Shown here piece by piece: positions 44,177 through 52,874 of a DNA stretch of 64,000 bases. This DNA comes from Arthrobacter sp. Leaf141 (GTDB taxonomy: Bacteria > Actinomycetota > Actinomycetes > Actinomycetales > Micrococcaceae), in contig NZ_LMOL01000005.1 in the NCBI RefSeq assembly GCF_001424565.1, positions 197,820 to 261,819 on the forward strand, in the 5' to 3' direction. Each line of letters opens with the position of its first letter. The stretch's first letter is position 1. A program made the position numbers and the translations under genes. Below the pieces are notes generated by a model. That model had not been told where the DNA came from and did no database searches. It worked only from the letters and a program-made list of their open reading frames with translations.

Positions 44177-44563
44177 ATGGATGTTTCCTCTTCACCGCCA
44201 CAGCCGCCCGACGGCGCCGAGTGGCCCAGCGACTGGCTCCGGGCCACGCTCGGCTTTTTTGCCCTCCGTGCGCTGCAGGCCGGGCCCTCCTACGGTTACG
44301 CGATCATCAGCGAACTCGAGCAGCACGGGTTCGGCGTCATCAAGGGCGGCACCCTGTACCCGCTCCTTACCCGTTACGAGACGGCCGGCCTGGTTTCCAC
44401 CGAGTGGAAGGCAGGCGTCAACGGGCCAGGGCGTAAATACTTCGCCCTGACCCCCCTGGGCCGGACCGAACTGTCCCGCCTCAGCGCGGACTGGCTGCGC
44501 TTCACCCACCTCAGCACCCACTACCTCGACCCCGAGCGCCAAACAAAGGAGTCCACCACATGA
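44177..44563 (+). CDS. PadR family transcriptional regulator
   Basis: 128 residues, ATG 44177. Winged HTH with FFALRALQAGPSYGYAIISE, VIKGGTLYPLLTRYETAGL and the GRKYFALTPLGRTELSRL wing, all characteristic of PadR repressors. It has an ATGA overlap with the following membrane-protein gene, a very common pairing in which the PadR protein senses a compound or envelope state and represses the pair. The effector is unknown. Confidence 0.9.
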   Translation: MDVSSSPPQPPDGAEWPSDWLRATLGFFALRALQAGPSYGYAIISELEQHGFGVIKGGTLYPLLTRYETAGLVSTEWKAGVNGPGRKYFALTPLGRTELSRLSADWLRFTHLSTHYLDPERQTKESTT

Positions 44564-45276
44564 TGCAGGAAACCGCCGATAGAAAATGGTTTGACGACCT
44601 CGTCCTGGAGCTGCGTTTGCGCCAGGTGCACGGCAGCGCCATCGGCGACGCGGTGGCAAGTGCACGCGAACTCCTGGGTGACACCGGCCAGCGGGCCGAG
44701 GACGCCTTTGGGCCGGCGCGCGACTATGCTGCCGCCCTGGACCTGCCCGCTGCGCCGGCGCACCACTGGGTGCGCACGGCACTCTGGCCCGCGCTCCTGG
44801 GCCTGCTGGCTTTCCTTCTCTTCAACCAGGCCGTAATGGCCTGGGTCAGGTCCGAAACGATGCTCATCTCGCCCGCGCAGCTGGCCCTCCTGGCCCTGCC
44901 TGTGGTGCTTATCGCGTTCCTGCCGCTCTACCTCACGGCGGTCATCCGGCGCCTGTGGGTGCTGGCCTGCCTCGCCGCGGTGTGCGCAGCGGCGGGGCTG
45001 CTTTCCGCCATCGTGGCGCCGACAGAACAGGCGGACGCGTGGCTGGCCATCGAGCCGCTGCCGTGGGTTGTGGGCACCGCCGTGGTGATGGTGGCCCTGT
45101 CGGTCAGGAACACCGTCATCTCCCGCCGTCCCGGTCAGGATGACGACATCGCGGATCCGTTGTCCGCTGCCGAGGCAACCGGCGGTGTAGGCGCCAAAGT
45201 GGGTGTGGTGATTGCCAACTGGCTGTTCCCGCTCTTCGCCCTGGCCATGCTGGGACTCGCCCGGACACTGAGCTGA
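44560..45276 (+). CDS. PadR-linked membrane protein
   Basis: 238 residues, ATG 44560 with AAGGAG upstream. An N-terminal helical cytoplasmic part (WFDDLVLELRLRQVHGSAIG, followed by VASARELL) resembles the HAAS/DUF1700-like signalling domain found with PadR regulators; then about five membrane helices (ALWPALLGLLAFLLF to VIANWLFPLFALAMLGLA). Role unknown; such proteins may sense or transport at the envelope and feed back on PadR. Confidence 0.8.
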   Translation: MMQETADRKWFDDLVLELRLRQVHGSAIGDAVASARELLGDTGQRAEDAFGPARDYAAALDLPAAPAHHWVRTALWPALLGLLAFLLFNQAVMAWVRSETMLISPAQLALLALPVVLIAFLPLYLTAVIRRLWVLACLAAVCAAAGLLSAIVAPTEQADAWLAIEPLPWVVGTAVVMVALSVRNTVISRRPGQDDDIADPLSAAEATGGVGAKVGVVIANWLFPLFALAMLGLARTLS

Positions 45277-45286
45277 GCCGCTGAGC

Positions 45287-45329
45287 CAGGCGGCGGTGGA
45301 GCCGGCTATGCCGGTGAAACCGCCGCCTG
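45287..45329. terminator. Bidirectional hairpin between convergent genes
   Basis: The 11-base arms CAGGCGGCGGT and ACCGCCGCCTG flank a second small stem (GCCGGC tat GCCGGT). The hairpin lies between the PadR-linked gene and aztA and covers the last codons of aztA. Confidence 0.6.
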
Positions 45330-46010
45330 AGGGCTGCCGGGCGCTCCCTGCCGGCCCCGAACCGCGCCCGCGTTCGCCTTGCCAGCCGTCGCCTTGCCGC
45401 CCGCCAGCGTAATGACGCGGTGCGCCAGGGCGATGTCGCCGTCGTCGTGGGTTGCCTCCAGTACCGTCACCCCGCGCGCCAACTCCGCAGCAATGGCTTC
45501 CCTGATCAGCGTCCTGGCGCGGCTGTCCAGCCCGGCGGTGGGCTCGTCCAGGATCAGGATGCCGGCCTGCTGCGCCAGGCCCTGGGCAATCAAGGCCCGC
45601 TGCCGCTGCCCGCCGGACAATTCGGTCAACTGTCGGCCGGCCAGGTCCGAGATCCCCATCCTGGCCAGGGCCTCCGCCACCACGCGCCGGTCCGACGGGC
45701 GCAGCGGGAGCCAGCCCCTGCGGTGCGGCCAGCGGCCCATCTCCACGGCCTGCCGGACTGTGCACGGCATCACCTCCGGGGTGTGCGTGTGCTGGATGAC
45801 AAACGCCGGCCGCTGCCCTGCGGGAAGCGTGACGGTCCCGGCTGACGGTTTCAGGATGCCGGCCGCCAGACCCAGGAGGGTGGACTTGCCGGACCCGTTG
45901 GTCCCGGTCAGCGCCGTATGGGAGCCGGGCATGATGGCCAGCGAGATGCTGTCCAGTACCGGCCGGTCAGGGTAGGCGAACCCGGCCCCGTCAAAAATGA
46001 TCCTGGACAA
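45306..46010 (-). CDS. aztA: Zinc ABC transporter ATP-binding protein AztA
   Basis: 234 residues from a TTG at 46010 with GGAG six bases ahead. ABC ATPase motifs: Walker A LTGTNGSGKST, Q-loop FVIQHTHTPEVM, signature LSGGQRQRA, Walker B ILILDEPTAGLD and H-loop EATHDDGD. It powers the zinc importer with AztB (membrane) and AztC (binding protein). It is divergent from aztB, and both arms share the Zur-like box, so it should be derepressed together with them under zinc limitation. The C-terminus is short and Gly/Ala-rich. Confidence 0.9.
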   Translation of the reverse strand: MSRIIFDGAGFAYPDRPVLDSISLAIMPGSHTALTGTNGSGKSTLLGLAAGILKPSAGTVTLPAGQRPAFVIQHTHTPEVMPCTVRQAVEMGRWPHRRGWLPLRPSDRRVVAEALARMGISDLAGRQLTELSGGQRQRALIAQGLAQQAGILILDEPTAGLDSRARTLIREAIAAELARGVTVLEATHDDGDIALAHRVITLAGGKATAGKANAGAVRGRQGAPGSPQAAVSPA

Positions 46011-46028
46011 TTGCGCTCCGTCGATTTG

Positions 46029-46051
46029 TTGCGAATGATTCTCATTATTAA
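46029..46051. promoter_or_regulatory. Zur-like operator between aztA and aztB
   Basis: The core AATGATTCTCATT (46034-46046) has five-base inverted arms AATGA/TCATT around three bases, in an AT-rich setting (ends in ATTATTAA). This matches the Zur/Fur-type boxes known in actinobacteria. It sits 21 bases before the aztB start and just upstream of the aztA TTG. A TATCGT 8 bases ahead of the aztB ATG may be the -10, giving a leaderless aztB message. Confidence 0.75.
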
Positions 46052-46067
46052 TGTATCGTGAACGGCG

Positions 46068-46955
46068 ATGGAATGGTTACTTGATCCCCTGAACGCGTCC
46101 TTTTTCCAGCGTGCCCTCCTGGGCGGCGCCCTGGTGTCGGTCGTCTGCGCCGTTGTTGGCACCTGGGTGGTGGTGCGCGGCATGGCCTTCCTGGGCGATG
46201 CCATGTCCCACGGACTGTTGCCGGGCATCGCCATTGCCTCGCTGCTGGGCGGCAACCTCATCCTTGGTGCTGCCATCAGCGCCGCGACCACGGCTGCCGG
46301 GGTCTCGGCCATCACCCGGAACCGGCGCGTCTCGCAGGACACCGCCATCGGGCTGCTGTTTGTCGTGATGCTCTCACTCGGCGTGATCATCGTTTCCGCG
46401 TCCGGCGGTTTCGCCGTGGACCTGACCGGAACACTGTTCGGTGATGTCCTGGCTGTCCGGACGGAGCACCTACTGGTGCTGGCCGCCGTCGGCCTCGTTG
46501 TCCTCACCACCGCCGCGGTGTTCCACCGGTCCTTTATGGCGGCCGCATTCAATCCGCACAAAGCCGCCAGCCTGGGGCTGCGTCCCCGGCTGGCGCACTT
46601 TGTGCTGCTGTTCCTGATCACCCTGGCCGTGGCCGCGTCCTTCCAGGTGGTGGGCACACTCCTGGTGTTCGGCCTGCTGATCGCGCCGCCTGCCGCCGCG
46701 CTGGTGTGGGCCCGGTCCGTCCGCGGCGTGATGGTCCTGGGCTCGCTGCTGGGCATTGCCAGCGTGGCGGCCGGCCTCTGGATCTCCTGGTTCGCCGGCA
46801 CAGCCGCCGGTGCCACCATCGCCCTGACCGCGGCCCTGTCCTACTTCGCCTCGGCTGCAGTCCGGTTCCTGGTCCGCCGGAACCGGCCCGCACCCCGCCC
46901 CACCGCACCCTCCACAGAAACGGAACCTTTCTCCCGTGCACCGCACCATGCCTAA
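46068..46955 (+). CDS. aztB: Zinc ABC transporter permease AztB
   Basis: 295 residues, ATG 46068. ABC-3/ZnuB family membrane protein with about eight helices: FFQRALLGGALVSVVCAVVG, the GMAFLGDAMSHGLLPGIAIA block (contacting the ATPase), DTAIGLLFVVMLSLGVIIVS, LFLITLAVAASFQVVGTLLV and the LIAPPAAALVWA end. It carries the zinc across the membrane. The gene end overlaps the next by 20 bases, indicating one operon. Confidence 0.92.
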   Translation: MEWLLDPLNASFFQRALLGGALVSVVCAVVGTWVVVRGMAFLGDAMSHGLLPGIAIASLLGGNLILGAAISAATTAAGVSAITRNRRVSQDTAIGLLFVVMLSLGVIIVSASGGFAVDLTGTLFGDVLAVRTEHLLVLAAVGLVVLTTAAVFHRSFMAAAFNPHKAASLGLRPRLAHFVLLFLITLAVAASFQVVGTLLVFGLLIAPPAAALVWARSVRGVMVLGSLLGIASVAAGLWISWFAGTAAGATIALTAALSYFASAAVRFLVRRNRPAPRPTAPSTETEPFSRAPHHA

Positions 46956-48153
46956 GCCCGCGCTGCTCCTCGCCGCCCTGCCCCTGCTGCTTTCAGCCTG
47001 CGCCGCTCCCACTGCTGCTGAACCGTCCCAGCCGGCCGCCACACCCCACGGCTACGTGGCCGGCGCCCAGGAAAACCCGGAGCCGCAAACCGGCCTGCTC
47101 ACTGTCGACAGCGCCACGGGGGAGGCCCGGCTGTTGTCGCTGCTCACCGGGGTTACGTCCGACGCCGGCCCGTTCGGCAAAGTGGACGCGCTCCGCCAGG
47201 ACGGCCGCTACGCCCTGGTCACCACGCCGGAGCACGTGGAGGTCTTCGACACCGGCGCCTGGACCGTGGACCACGGCGACCACGCCCACTACTACAGCTC
47301 CGAACCCCGGACCGTGGGGACCATTGAGGTCCCGGACCCGGGCAGCATCGCCGGGGACGGCAAAGACCTTGCCGTCTTCTCGGACACCGGCGGCTACGCA
47401 GCCGTTTTCCGGCACAAGGACCTTGACGCGGGCAGCATCGACGAAGCTTTCCGGATCACCACCTCCGCGCACCGCGGGATGGTGGTTCCGTACGAGGGCC
47501 ACTTCATTGCCAGTGTGGCGGCTGAGGGTTCAGCCGTGGCTACCGGCGTGGAAGTGCGCGACGACGCCAATGCCACCGTCCTGGCCCTGCAGGACTGCCA
47601 GGATCCCGCTGCCTCCGCCACCACCCGGGTGGGTGTGGTGCTGGCCTGTGCCGACGCCGCCCTGCTGATCACGGAGGAGGACGGCACGTTCGCCGCCGAG
47701 CGGATACCGTACCCGGCGGCCAACGCGGGTGTACCGGCAGCCACCTCCCTGGAACACCGGGCGGGGTCCAACGAACTGGCCGGCCCTGCTGGTGACGCCG
47801 GCGTCTGGCACCTCGACGTGTCCGCGCGGACGTGGACGTTGCTGCCCACGCCCGCCCGGACCGTGGCCGCATCCGCCGTGGGCGACACGCGCAGGGTGCT
47901 GGCGCTCGGCGTCGACGGCGTCCTGCGCACCCTGGACCCGCGGACTGGTGCAGTGACGGCGGAAGCTCCGCTGCTGGCGCCGCTCACGGGTTCCGAACCT
48001 GCGGTCCCCGCCCTTCGGGTTGATGCCTCCCGTGCCTACCTCAGCGATCCCGCCGGCTCCAGGGTCCTGGAACTCGACTACGCCGATGAGCTGCGCGCGG
48101 CCCGCACGTTCGACGTCCCCGCCGCGGACCTGGTCCTGGAGACCGGACTGTGA
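46936..48153 (+). CDS. AztD-type zinc metallochaperone lipoprotein, divergent copy
   Basis: 405 residues from GTG 46936 (ATG 46948 is possible). Lipobox LLLSACAA. A beta-propeller-like chain with repeating GRYALVTTPEHVEVFDTG units and a His-rich HGDHAHYYS (about residue 115) that is the presumed zinc-binding motif, plus SAHRGMVVPYEGH. AztD in Paracoccus hands zinc to AztC. This copy is less like the family than the one at 49099, but it keeps the His-rich loop that the other lacks in this form. Confidence 0.8.
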   Translation: MHRTMPKPALLLAALPLLLSACAAPTAAEPSQPAATPHGYVAGAQENPEPQTGLLTVDSATGEARLLSLLTGVTSDAGPFGKVDALRQDGRYALVTTPEHVEVFDTGAWTVDHGDHAHYYSSEPRTVGTIEVPDPGSIAGDGKDLAVFSDTGGYAAVFRHKDLDAGSIDEAFRITTSAHRGMVVPYEGHFIASVAAEGSAVATGVEVRDDANATVLALQDCQDPAASATTRVGVVLACADAALLITEEDGTFAAERIPYPAANAGVPAATSLEHRAGSNELAGPAGDAGVWHLDVSARTWTLLPTPARTVAASAVGDTRRVLALGVDGVLRTLDPRTGAVTAEAPLLAPLTGSEPAVPALRVDASRAYLSDPAGSRVLELDYADELRAARTFDVPAADLVLETGL

Positions 48154-49055
48154 GGCGCCTGGTGGCCGGCACTTTGGCGGCCCTTCTGGTGGCGCTGTCG
48201 CTGGCAGGCTGTTCGCCGGCGGCTGCCGCGAAGCCCACCGTGGTGGTGACCACCAACATCCTGGGCGACATCACCCGGAACGTCTTGGGCGACCAGGCGG
48301 AGGTGCTGGTGCTGATGGAGGCCAACGCGGACCCGCATTCCTTCGGCATCTCGGCGCAGCAGGCAGCGCGGATCGAAGCCGCGGACCTGATCATCCACAA
48401 CGGCGGCGGGCTGGAAGAGGGCGTCCTCAACCACGTCGAAGCTGCCGCCGCGGCGGGCGTTCCGACGCTGGCGGCGATGGACGCCGTCGAGCCCCTTGCG
48501 TTCAGCCACGGGTCCGGCGCCCAGGACCCGCACTTCTGGACCGACCCCGCCCGCGTCAGCCAGGCCGTGGCGGCCATTGCGGACAGCGTGGAAGGGCACG
48601 TGGACGGGGTGGACGCCGGGGTGATCCAGGCCCAGGCAGACGGCTACACCGCAGAGCTGACGGAGCTGGAAGCGGCCATGGAAGCGGGCTTCGCCGGCAT
48701 TCCCGCCGCGCACCGCAAGCTCATCACCAACCACCACGTGTTCGGCTACCTGGCCCAGCGCTTCGGGTTCGACGTGATCGGCGCCGTGATCCCCAGCGGC
48801 ACCACGCTGGCCTCGCCCAGCTCTGCGGACCTCAACGGGCTGACCGGCGCCATCCGCGACGCCGGCGTGGTGGCGATCTTCGCGGACTCCTCGCAGCCCG
48901 AGCGGCTGGCGCAGGTCCTGGCCGCCGAAGCCGGGATGGACATCGCCGTGGTCCCGCTGTTCACCGAATCTTTGGGCGCGGACGGCTCCGGCGCCCAGAC
49001 CTACCTGGACATGATGCGGTCCAACACCCAGCGCATCACCGACGCACTGACCTGA
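48150..49055 (+). CDS. aztC: Zinc ABC transporter substrate-binding lipoprotein AztC
   Basis: 301 residues from GTG 48150 in a GTGA overlap. Lipobox LSLAGC. Cluster A-I fold; the four expected zinc ligands are visible: His in EANADPHSFG, His in AQDPHFWTDP, His in TNHHVFGYLAQRFGF and the acidic residue in FADSSQPERLAQ. It lacks the long His-rich loop of ZnuA, which is typical of AztC proteins that work with a metallochaperone. It is anchored to the membrane and delivers zinc to AztB/AztA. Confidence 0.92.
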   Translation: MRRLVAGTLAALLVALSLAGCSPAAAAKPTVVVTTNILGDITRNVLGDQAEVLVLMEANADPHSFGISAQQAARIEAADLIIHNGGGLEEGVLNHVEAAAAAGVPTLAAMDAVEPLAFSHGSGAQDPHFWTDPARVSQAVAAIADSVEGHVDGVDAGVIQAQADGYTAELTELEAAMEAGFAGIPAAHRKLITNHHVFGYLAQRFGFDVIGAVIPSGTTLASPSSADLNGLTGAIRDAGVVAIFADSSQPERLAQVLAAEAGMDIAVVPLFTESLGADGSGAQTYLDMMRSNTQRITDALT

Positions 49056-49098
49056 TTCTTTATTTTTTGCCATCACCCACCCAGAAAAGGAAGCACCC

Positions 49099-50331
49099 AT
49101 GCACCACCGCACTTCACTTGTCCGACCCTCGCCCATCCGGCTGCTCTCGGCGCTCGCCGTCACGGGCCTGCTGCTGACCGGCTGCGGCGGAACCGCCGGC
49201 CCGGCCGCCGGAACGTCACCGTCGGCGTCTGCCGCCGCGACGGTTCCGGAAGCGGCGCCGCGCATCGTCACCACGTACGACGGCGGCATCCAGGTCCTGG
49301 ACGGCGCCTCCTTCAAGGTGCTGGGGGACTACCCCCTGGCCGGCTTCAACCGCGTCAACCCGGCAGGGGACGGGCGGCACGTCATCATCTCCACCACGGA
49401 GGGCTTCAAGGTGCTGGATACCGGTGTGTGGACCGACGGCTCCACCCATCATGCGCAGGACCCGGCCATGACGGATATCGTGTTCCCCACGTCCAAGCCC
49501 GGCCACGTGGTGCGGCATGACGGGAAGACCATCCTGTTCAGCGACGGGACCGGCGAGATCAGCATCTTCAACTCGGCAGACCTGGCCAAGGGCCAGCCTG
49601 AGGTTCAGACCCACAAGGCCGAGGAAGCACACCACGGCGTGGCCGTGGAACTGGCCAACGGCGAACTGGTCCTCACCCTGGGCAACGAGGACAGCCGGCC
49701 CGGCATTGTGGTGCTGGACAAGGACGGCAAGGAGATTGCCCGGAACGAGGACTGCCCGGGTGTGCATGGCGAAGCCACTGCAGAGGGTGAGGCCGTGGTG
49801 ATCGGCTGCCAGACCGGCGTCCTGATCTACTCCGGCGGGACCATCACCAAGGTGGCCAGCCCCACGGAGTACGGCCGGATCGGGAACCAGGCCGGGTCCG
49901 ATGAGTCCGCCGTGACGCTGGGGGACTACAAGAAGGACAAGGACGCCGAGCTGGAACGCCCGGAGCAGATTTCCCTGATCAACACCAAAACCAAGGAGCT
50001 TGCTTTGGTGGACCTGGGGACCAGCTACAGCTTCCGGTCGCTGGCCCGCGGACCGCATGGTGAGGCCCTGGTGCTGGGCACGGACGGTTCCCTGCATGTG
50101 ATCGACCCCGACACGGCCAAGGTCACCAGCAGCATCCCCGTGGTGGGCGCCTGGGAGGAGCCGCTGCAGTGGCAGCAGCCGCGGCCCACAGTGTTCGTCA
50201 ACGACCACACCGCCTTTGTGACCGACCCCGCCACCAACACCATCCACGCGGTGGACATCGAGGCCGGCACGGTGACCGGAAGCGGCACCCTGGACCAGAC
50301 CCCGAACGAGCTCACCGCGGTGACGGGCTAG
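49099..50331 (+). CDS. aztD: AztD-type zinc metallochaperone lipoprotein
   Basis: 410 residues, ATG 49099 with AAAGGAAG upstream. Lipobox LLLTGCGG, an Ala/Ser-rich linker, then a beta-propeller: GGIQVLDGASFKVLGDYPLA, GRHVIISTTEGFKVLDTG, the STHHAQDP segment, GHVVRHDGKTILFSDGTGEI, EEAHHGVAVELANGELVLTL, NEDCPGVHGEATAEGEAVVI and SLARGPHGEALVLGTDGSL. The repeated His pairs are likely metal ligands. It closely follows the family pattern. It is the last gene of the zinc unit. Confidence 0.88.
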   Translation: MHHRTSLVRPSPIRLLSALAVTGLLLTGCGGTAGPAAGTSPSASAAATVPEAAPRIVTTYDGGIQVLDGASFKVLGDYPLAGFNRVNPAGDGRHVIISTTEGFKVLDTGVWTDGSTHHAQDPAMTDIVFPTSKPGHVVRHDGKTILFSDGTGEISIFNSADLAKGQPEVQTHKAEEAHHGVAVELANGELVLTLGNEDSRPGIVVLDKDGKEIARNEDCPGVHGEATAEGEAVVIGCQTGVLIYSGGTITKVASPTEYGRIGNQAGSDESAVTLGDYKKDKDAELERPEQISLINTKTKELALVDLGTSYSFRSLARGPHGEALVLGTDGSLHVIDPDTAKVTSSIPVVGAWEEPLQWQQPRPTVFVNDHTAFVTDPATNTIHAVDIEAGTVTGSGTLDQTPNELTAVTG

Positions 50332-50344
50332 GTTCCAATCCTCA

Positions 50345-50391
50345 GCTTGTCCGCAGATCCGGGCCTTGAAGGTTAGGATCTGCGGACAAGC
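50345..50391. terminator. Perfect 16-bp hairpin after the zinc operon
   Basis: GCTTGTCCGCAGATCC and its exact complement are separated by 15 bases, 13 bases past the aztD stop and 15 before the next ATG. No T-run, but the stem is strong; a terminator is likeliest, an operator for the next gene possible. Confidence 0.6.
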
Positions 50392-50406
50392 GATCGGGGA
50401 TCTGGG

Positions 50407-51048
50407 ATGAACTGGGACAATGACGACCCGGCCGTCCGGTGGGCGAAGACGGAGCGGGCCGTCATCGGGGTCACGGACGAAGGCACGGGTCAGGCCGTGT
50501 GGAAGTTCTACAGGATTTACCTGCCTGTGGGGGTGGCGGTCCTTCTTGCTGCCGGTTGTGTGGTTGGCCTGTGGATCTACGGGAACGACCCCGACGAGCG
50601 GGTGGCCCAGTTGGGCGTTGGCCTCTCCTTCGCGGCGATGGGCGCGTTGGTGGGTTCCATGGTTTATTCGGCCAAACGGGTCACGCCGCTGGTTCGGCCC
50701 AAGCACGCTGGCGGGCTCATCTGGCTGGAGAAACCGGAGCGTAAAGCCTTGATGGACCAGATCGAGGGTAAAAAGCCGACCATCCCCGGGCAAGTACCCG
50801 TGCTGAGGGGCACCGCTGCACTGGTGCGTAAAGGCTTGGCCCCCACCCTGCTGATGTTCCCGGGGTTCATGCTCCTTTACGTGTCCCAGTTGCTGACCAC
50901 TTTCAGCGATGGGTGGACCTGGTTCCAGTGGCTGTGGTGCGCGCTGATCCCTTTTATGGCCGCCTTGTTTGTGGTGACGCTCAGGCAGTTCCGGCGGGCC
51001 GGTGATTTCCTGGCACGAACCGGGACAGCGCAGGAGGACAGCCTCTGA
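50407..51048 (+). CDS. Hypothetical membrane protein (213 aa)
   Basis: ATG 50407. Four hydrophobic helices in two pairs: YLPVGVAVLLAAGCVVGLWI with VGLSFAAMGALVGSMVYSA, and APTLLMFPGFMLLYVSQLL with WFQWLWCALIPFMAALFVV. Between them is a basic cytoplasmic loop of about 65 residues (KRVTPLVRPKHAGGLIWLEK and KKPTIPGQVPVL). No family is recognised. Confidence 0.75.
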   Translation: MNWDNDDPAVRWAKTERAVIGVTDEGTGQAVWKFYRIYLPVGVAVLLAAGCVVGLWIYGNDPDERVAQLGVGLSFAAMGALVGSMVYSAKRVTPLVRPKHAGGLIWLEKPERKALMDQIEGKKPTIPGQVPVLRGTAALVRKGLAPTLLMFPGFMLLYVSQLLTTFSDGWTWFQWLWCALIPFMAALFVVTLRQFRRAGDFLARTGTAQEDSL

Positions 51049-51176
51049 CTCCATGGGGCCGGGCCCACTTGGCAACCGATCCTCAAGATGGCCCAAAGGT
51101 GGTTCAGTGTGTGTCCGATCCATGAGTTACTTGGTCTGTATCCGCTGCGATGCTGCAGCCCCGGACGGATTGGAAC

Positions 51177-51563
51177 ATGATGCAACTGTGGCGTGCTGTG
51201 AGGAAACTGCCGCAACCGGTGAAGGGCTTGTTTGTCCTCTACATGGTGGTGTTCGCGGTGGCCTTCCTTTCGGTGCCGCTGGCGGCATTCACCGGCCAGG
51301 CGCAATCGGCTGAGGTGGTGCCCTGGACGTTCGGCGCTGTAGGCGTTGCCGCGGTGCTGCTGGGGCTGGCCCTCGTCTTCGACGTGCGCGGATCCGCGCA
51401 GGCGTACGCCGGCATGGTCAAGGACTTCAAGCCCATGGGCGTTGACTACTCCAACTCGTTTTTCGCCAGGCCGGCCTACATCCGGGCCTTCGGTGGCCTG
51501 TTCGCTGTCATCGGGATCATGTTCATTGTGGCAGCCACGGTTTACGCCGGCCGGAACGGGTAG
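51177..51563 (+). CDS. Small hypothetical membrane protein
   Basis: 128 residues from ATG 51177 (ATG 51150 is an alternative; neither has a clear ribosome site). Three hydrophobic segments: GLFVLYMVVFAVAFLSVPLA, PWTFGAVGVAAVLLGLALVF and AFGGLFAVIGIMFIVAATVY. A short polar loop MVKDFKPMGVDYSNSFFARP lies before the last helix. Not recognised; same strand as the preceding membrane gene and may form a pair with it. Confidence 0.65.
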   Translation: MMQLWRAVRKLPQPVKGLFVLYMVVFAVAFLSVPLAAFTGQAQSAEVVPWTFGAVGVAAVLLGLALVFDVRGSAQAYAGMVKDFKPMGVDYSNSFFARPAYIRAFGGLFAVIGIMFIVAATVYAGRNG

Positions 51564-51649
51564 GCATGGGCGCACTTCAGTGATTGTGCTGCTTTGTGCG
51601 AGGTGCTAGTTTCAAAACAATCGTGAACAACCGGCAGGAGGTGGGACCC

Positions 51650-51709
51650 GTGAACGCAGTACCAGCACCGGGTGCTCCCCTGGAGTCCACGGACGCGCGG
51701 TTTTCCTAG
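51650..51709 (+). CDS. Possible 19-aa leader ORF before the patatin-like gene
   Basis: GTG 51650 preceded by a very strong GGCAGGAGGTGGG site, coding a 19-residue peptide beginning MNAVPAPGAPL and ending at TAG 51707. It stops 50 bases before the ATG of the patatin-like gene. The strong site on so short a frame suggests a regulatory leader peptide; no codon run pointing to an amino-acid signal is seen. Confidence 0.35.
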   Translation: MNAVPAPGAPLESTDARFS

Positions 51710-51759
51710 CCGCCACCGGGAGCGCCTTCCATTAGGCATTACGCGACAAGGCGACTCCC

Positions 51760-52737
51760 ATGAACACAACACATTCTTCAAGCCTGAATTCCGTTCCGGG
51801 AGCTGACGCGCCGACGGCCGGCAAACGGGCCCTGGTCCTGGGCGGCGGCGGATCAACCGGCAACGCCTGGCTGATCGGCGTCATCGCCGGTCTGCAGGAC
51901 GCCGGCGTGAACGCAGCGGCGGCCGACCTCATTGTGGGGACCTCGGCCGGATCAACGGCTGCGGCGCAAATCACCGGCGCGGACCCGGCTGAGCTGCTGG
52001 CCGCCATCCTCGACGCCGGTGCCCCGCCGCCACGGCAGGCGGCCGGCGGTCCCGTCGGTGGCGCGCAAGCCGCGGCGCCGGTGCTCACCCAGATGGAACG
52101 GACGGCCGCCGTGATCGCCGCTGCGGCGGATGCTGCCGACATGCGCCGCAAGATGGGAGCGTCCGCGCTCGAGGCCGTGCCGGCGTCGTCCGCTTCAACC
52201 CAGGCGCGATGGCGCGCCACCGTCGCCGCCCGGTTGCCCAGCCTGGAGTGGCCCGAAAGGCGGCTCCTCATCACAGCCGTAGATGCCCGCACCGGGGACC
52301 CGGTGGTGTTCGACCGCCACAGCGGGGTTGACCTGGTGGACGCTGTTGCCGCGAGCTGTTCAAGCGGCGCCCCGTACAGCATCGGCGATGGCCGCTACAT
52401 CGACGGCGGCTACCGGACCAACGCGGACAATGCCGACCTGGCGGCCGGCTACGCGCACGTGCTGGTGCTGTCACCGTTCAGTGGCAGGTCGCGGACGCCG
52501 GTGGAGTGGGGCCTCCACCTGGCAACGCAGGTGGATGCGCTGCGGGCCGGAGGCAGCACGGTGGAGGCGGTCTTCCCGGACAGCGGATCCGCGCACCTTT
52601 TCGGGCCCAGTGCCATGGACCTGTCATTGCGCCTGCCCGCTGCCCGGGCCGGATTCAACCAGGGCCGCGCCCTCGCCGGCAGGCTTGCCAGGCCGTTTAC
52701 TTCAGGGCAGGCAGACCCCACGCAGGCCCCTGGGTGA
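51760..52737 (+). CDS. Patatin-like phospholipase family protein
   Basis: 325 residues, ATG 51760. Patatin fold: oxyanion loop LVLGGGGSTGNAWL, nucleophile elbow IVGTSAGSTAAAQ (Ser in GTSAG) and the DGG motif GRYIDGGYRTN with the catalytic Asp. The family hydrolyses acyl esters of lipids; substrate is unknown. No signal peptide; an Ala-rich helical insert (residues about 85-150). Length is ordinary for bacterial members. Confidence 0.88.
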   Translation: MNTTHSSSLNSVPGADAPTAGKRALVLGGGGSTGNAWLIGVIAGLQDAGVNAAAADLIVGTSAGSTAAAQITGADPAELLAAILDAGAPPPRQAAGGPVGGAQAAAPVLTQMERTAAVIAAAADAADMRRKMGASALEAVPASSASTQARWRATVAARLPSLEWPERRLLITAVDARTGDPVVFDRHSGVDLVDAVAASCSSGAPYSIGDGRYIDGGYRTNADNADLAAGYAHVLVLSPFSGRSRTPVEWGLHLATQVDALRAGGSTVEAVFPDSGSAHLFGPSAMDLSLRLPAARAGFNQGRALAGRLARPFTSGQADPTQAPG

Positions 52738-52874
52738 GAAGGACCAGCCCCAGGACAATCGCCCCTTGATTCCACCGTCAAGATAACAGGCACCGGGAGG
52801 CCTGGATCCTTGCGTTGCCGCGCCGCCGTCGGCGAAGATGAACGCACCCAAGCTGCGAAGAAGGAGCCGACGCG

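Noticed and set aside
49216..51123. Minus-strand open frame of 635 codons across aztD and the next gene
   Set aside because: Spans two well-supported plus-strand genes and the hairpin between them; composition unlike a protein.
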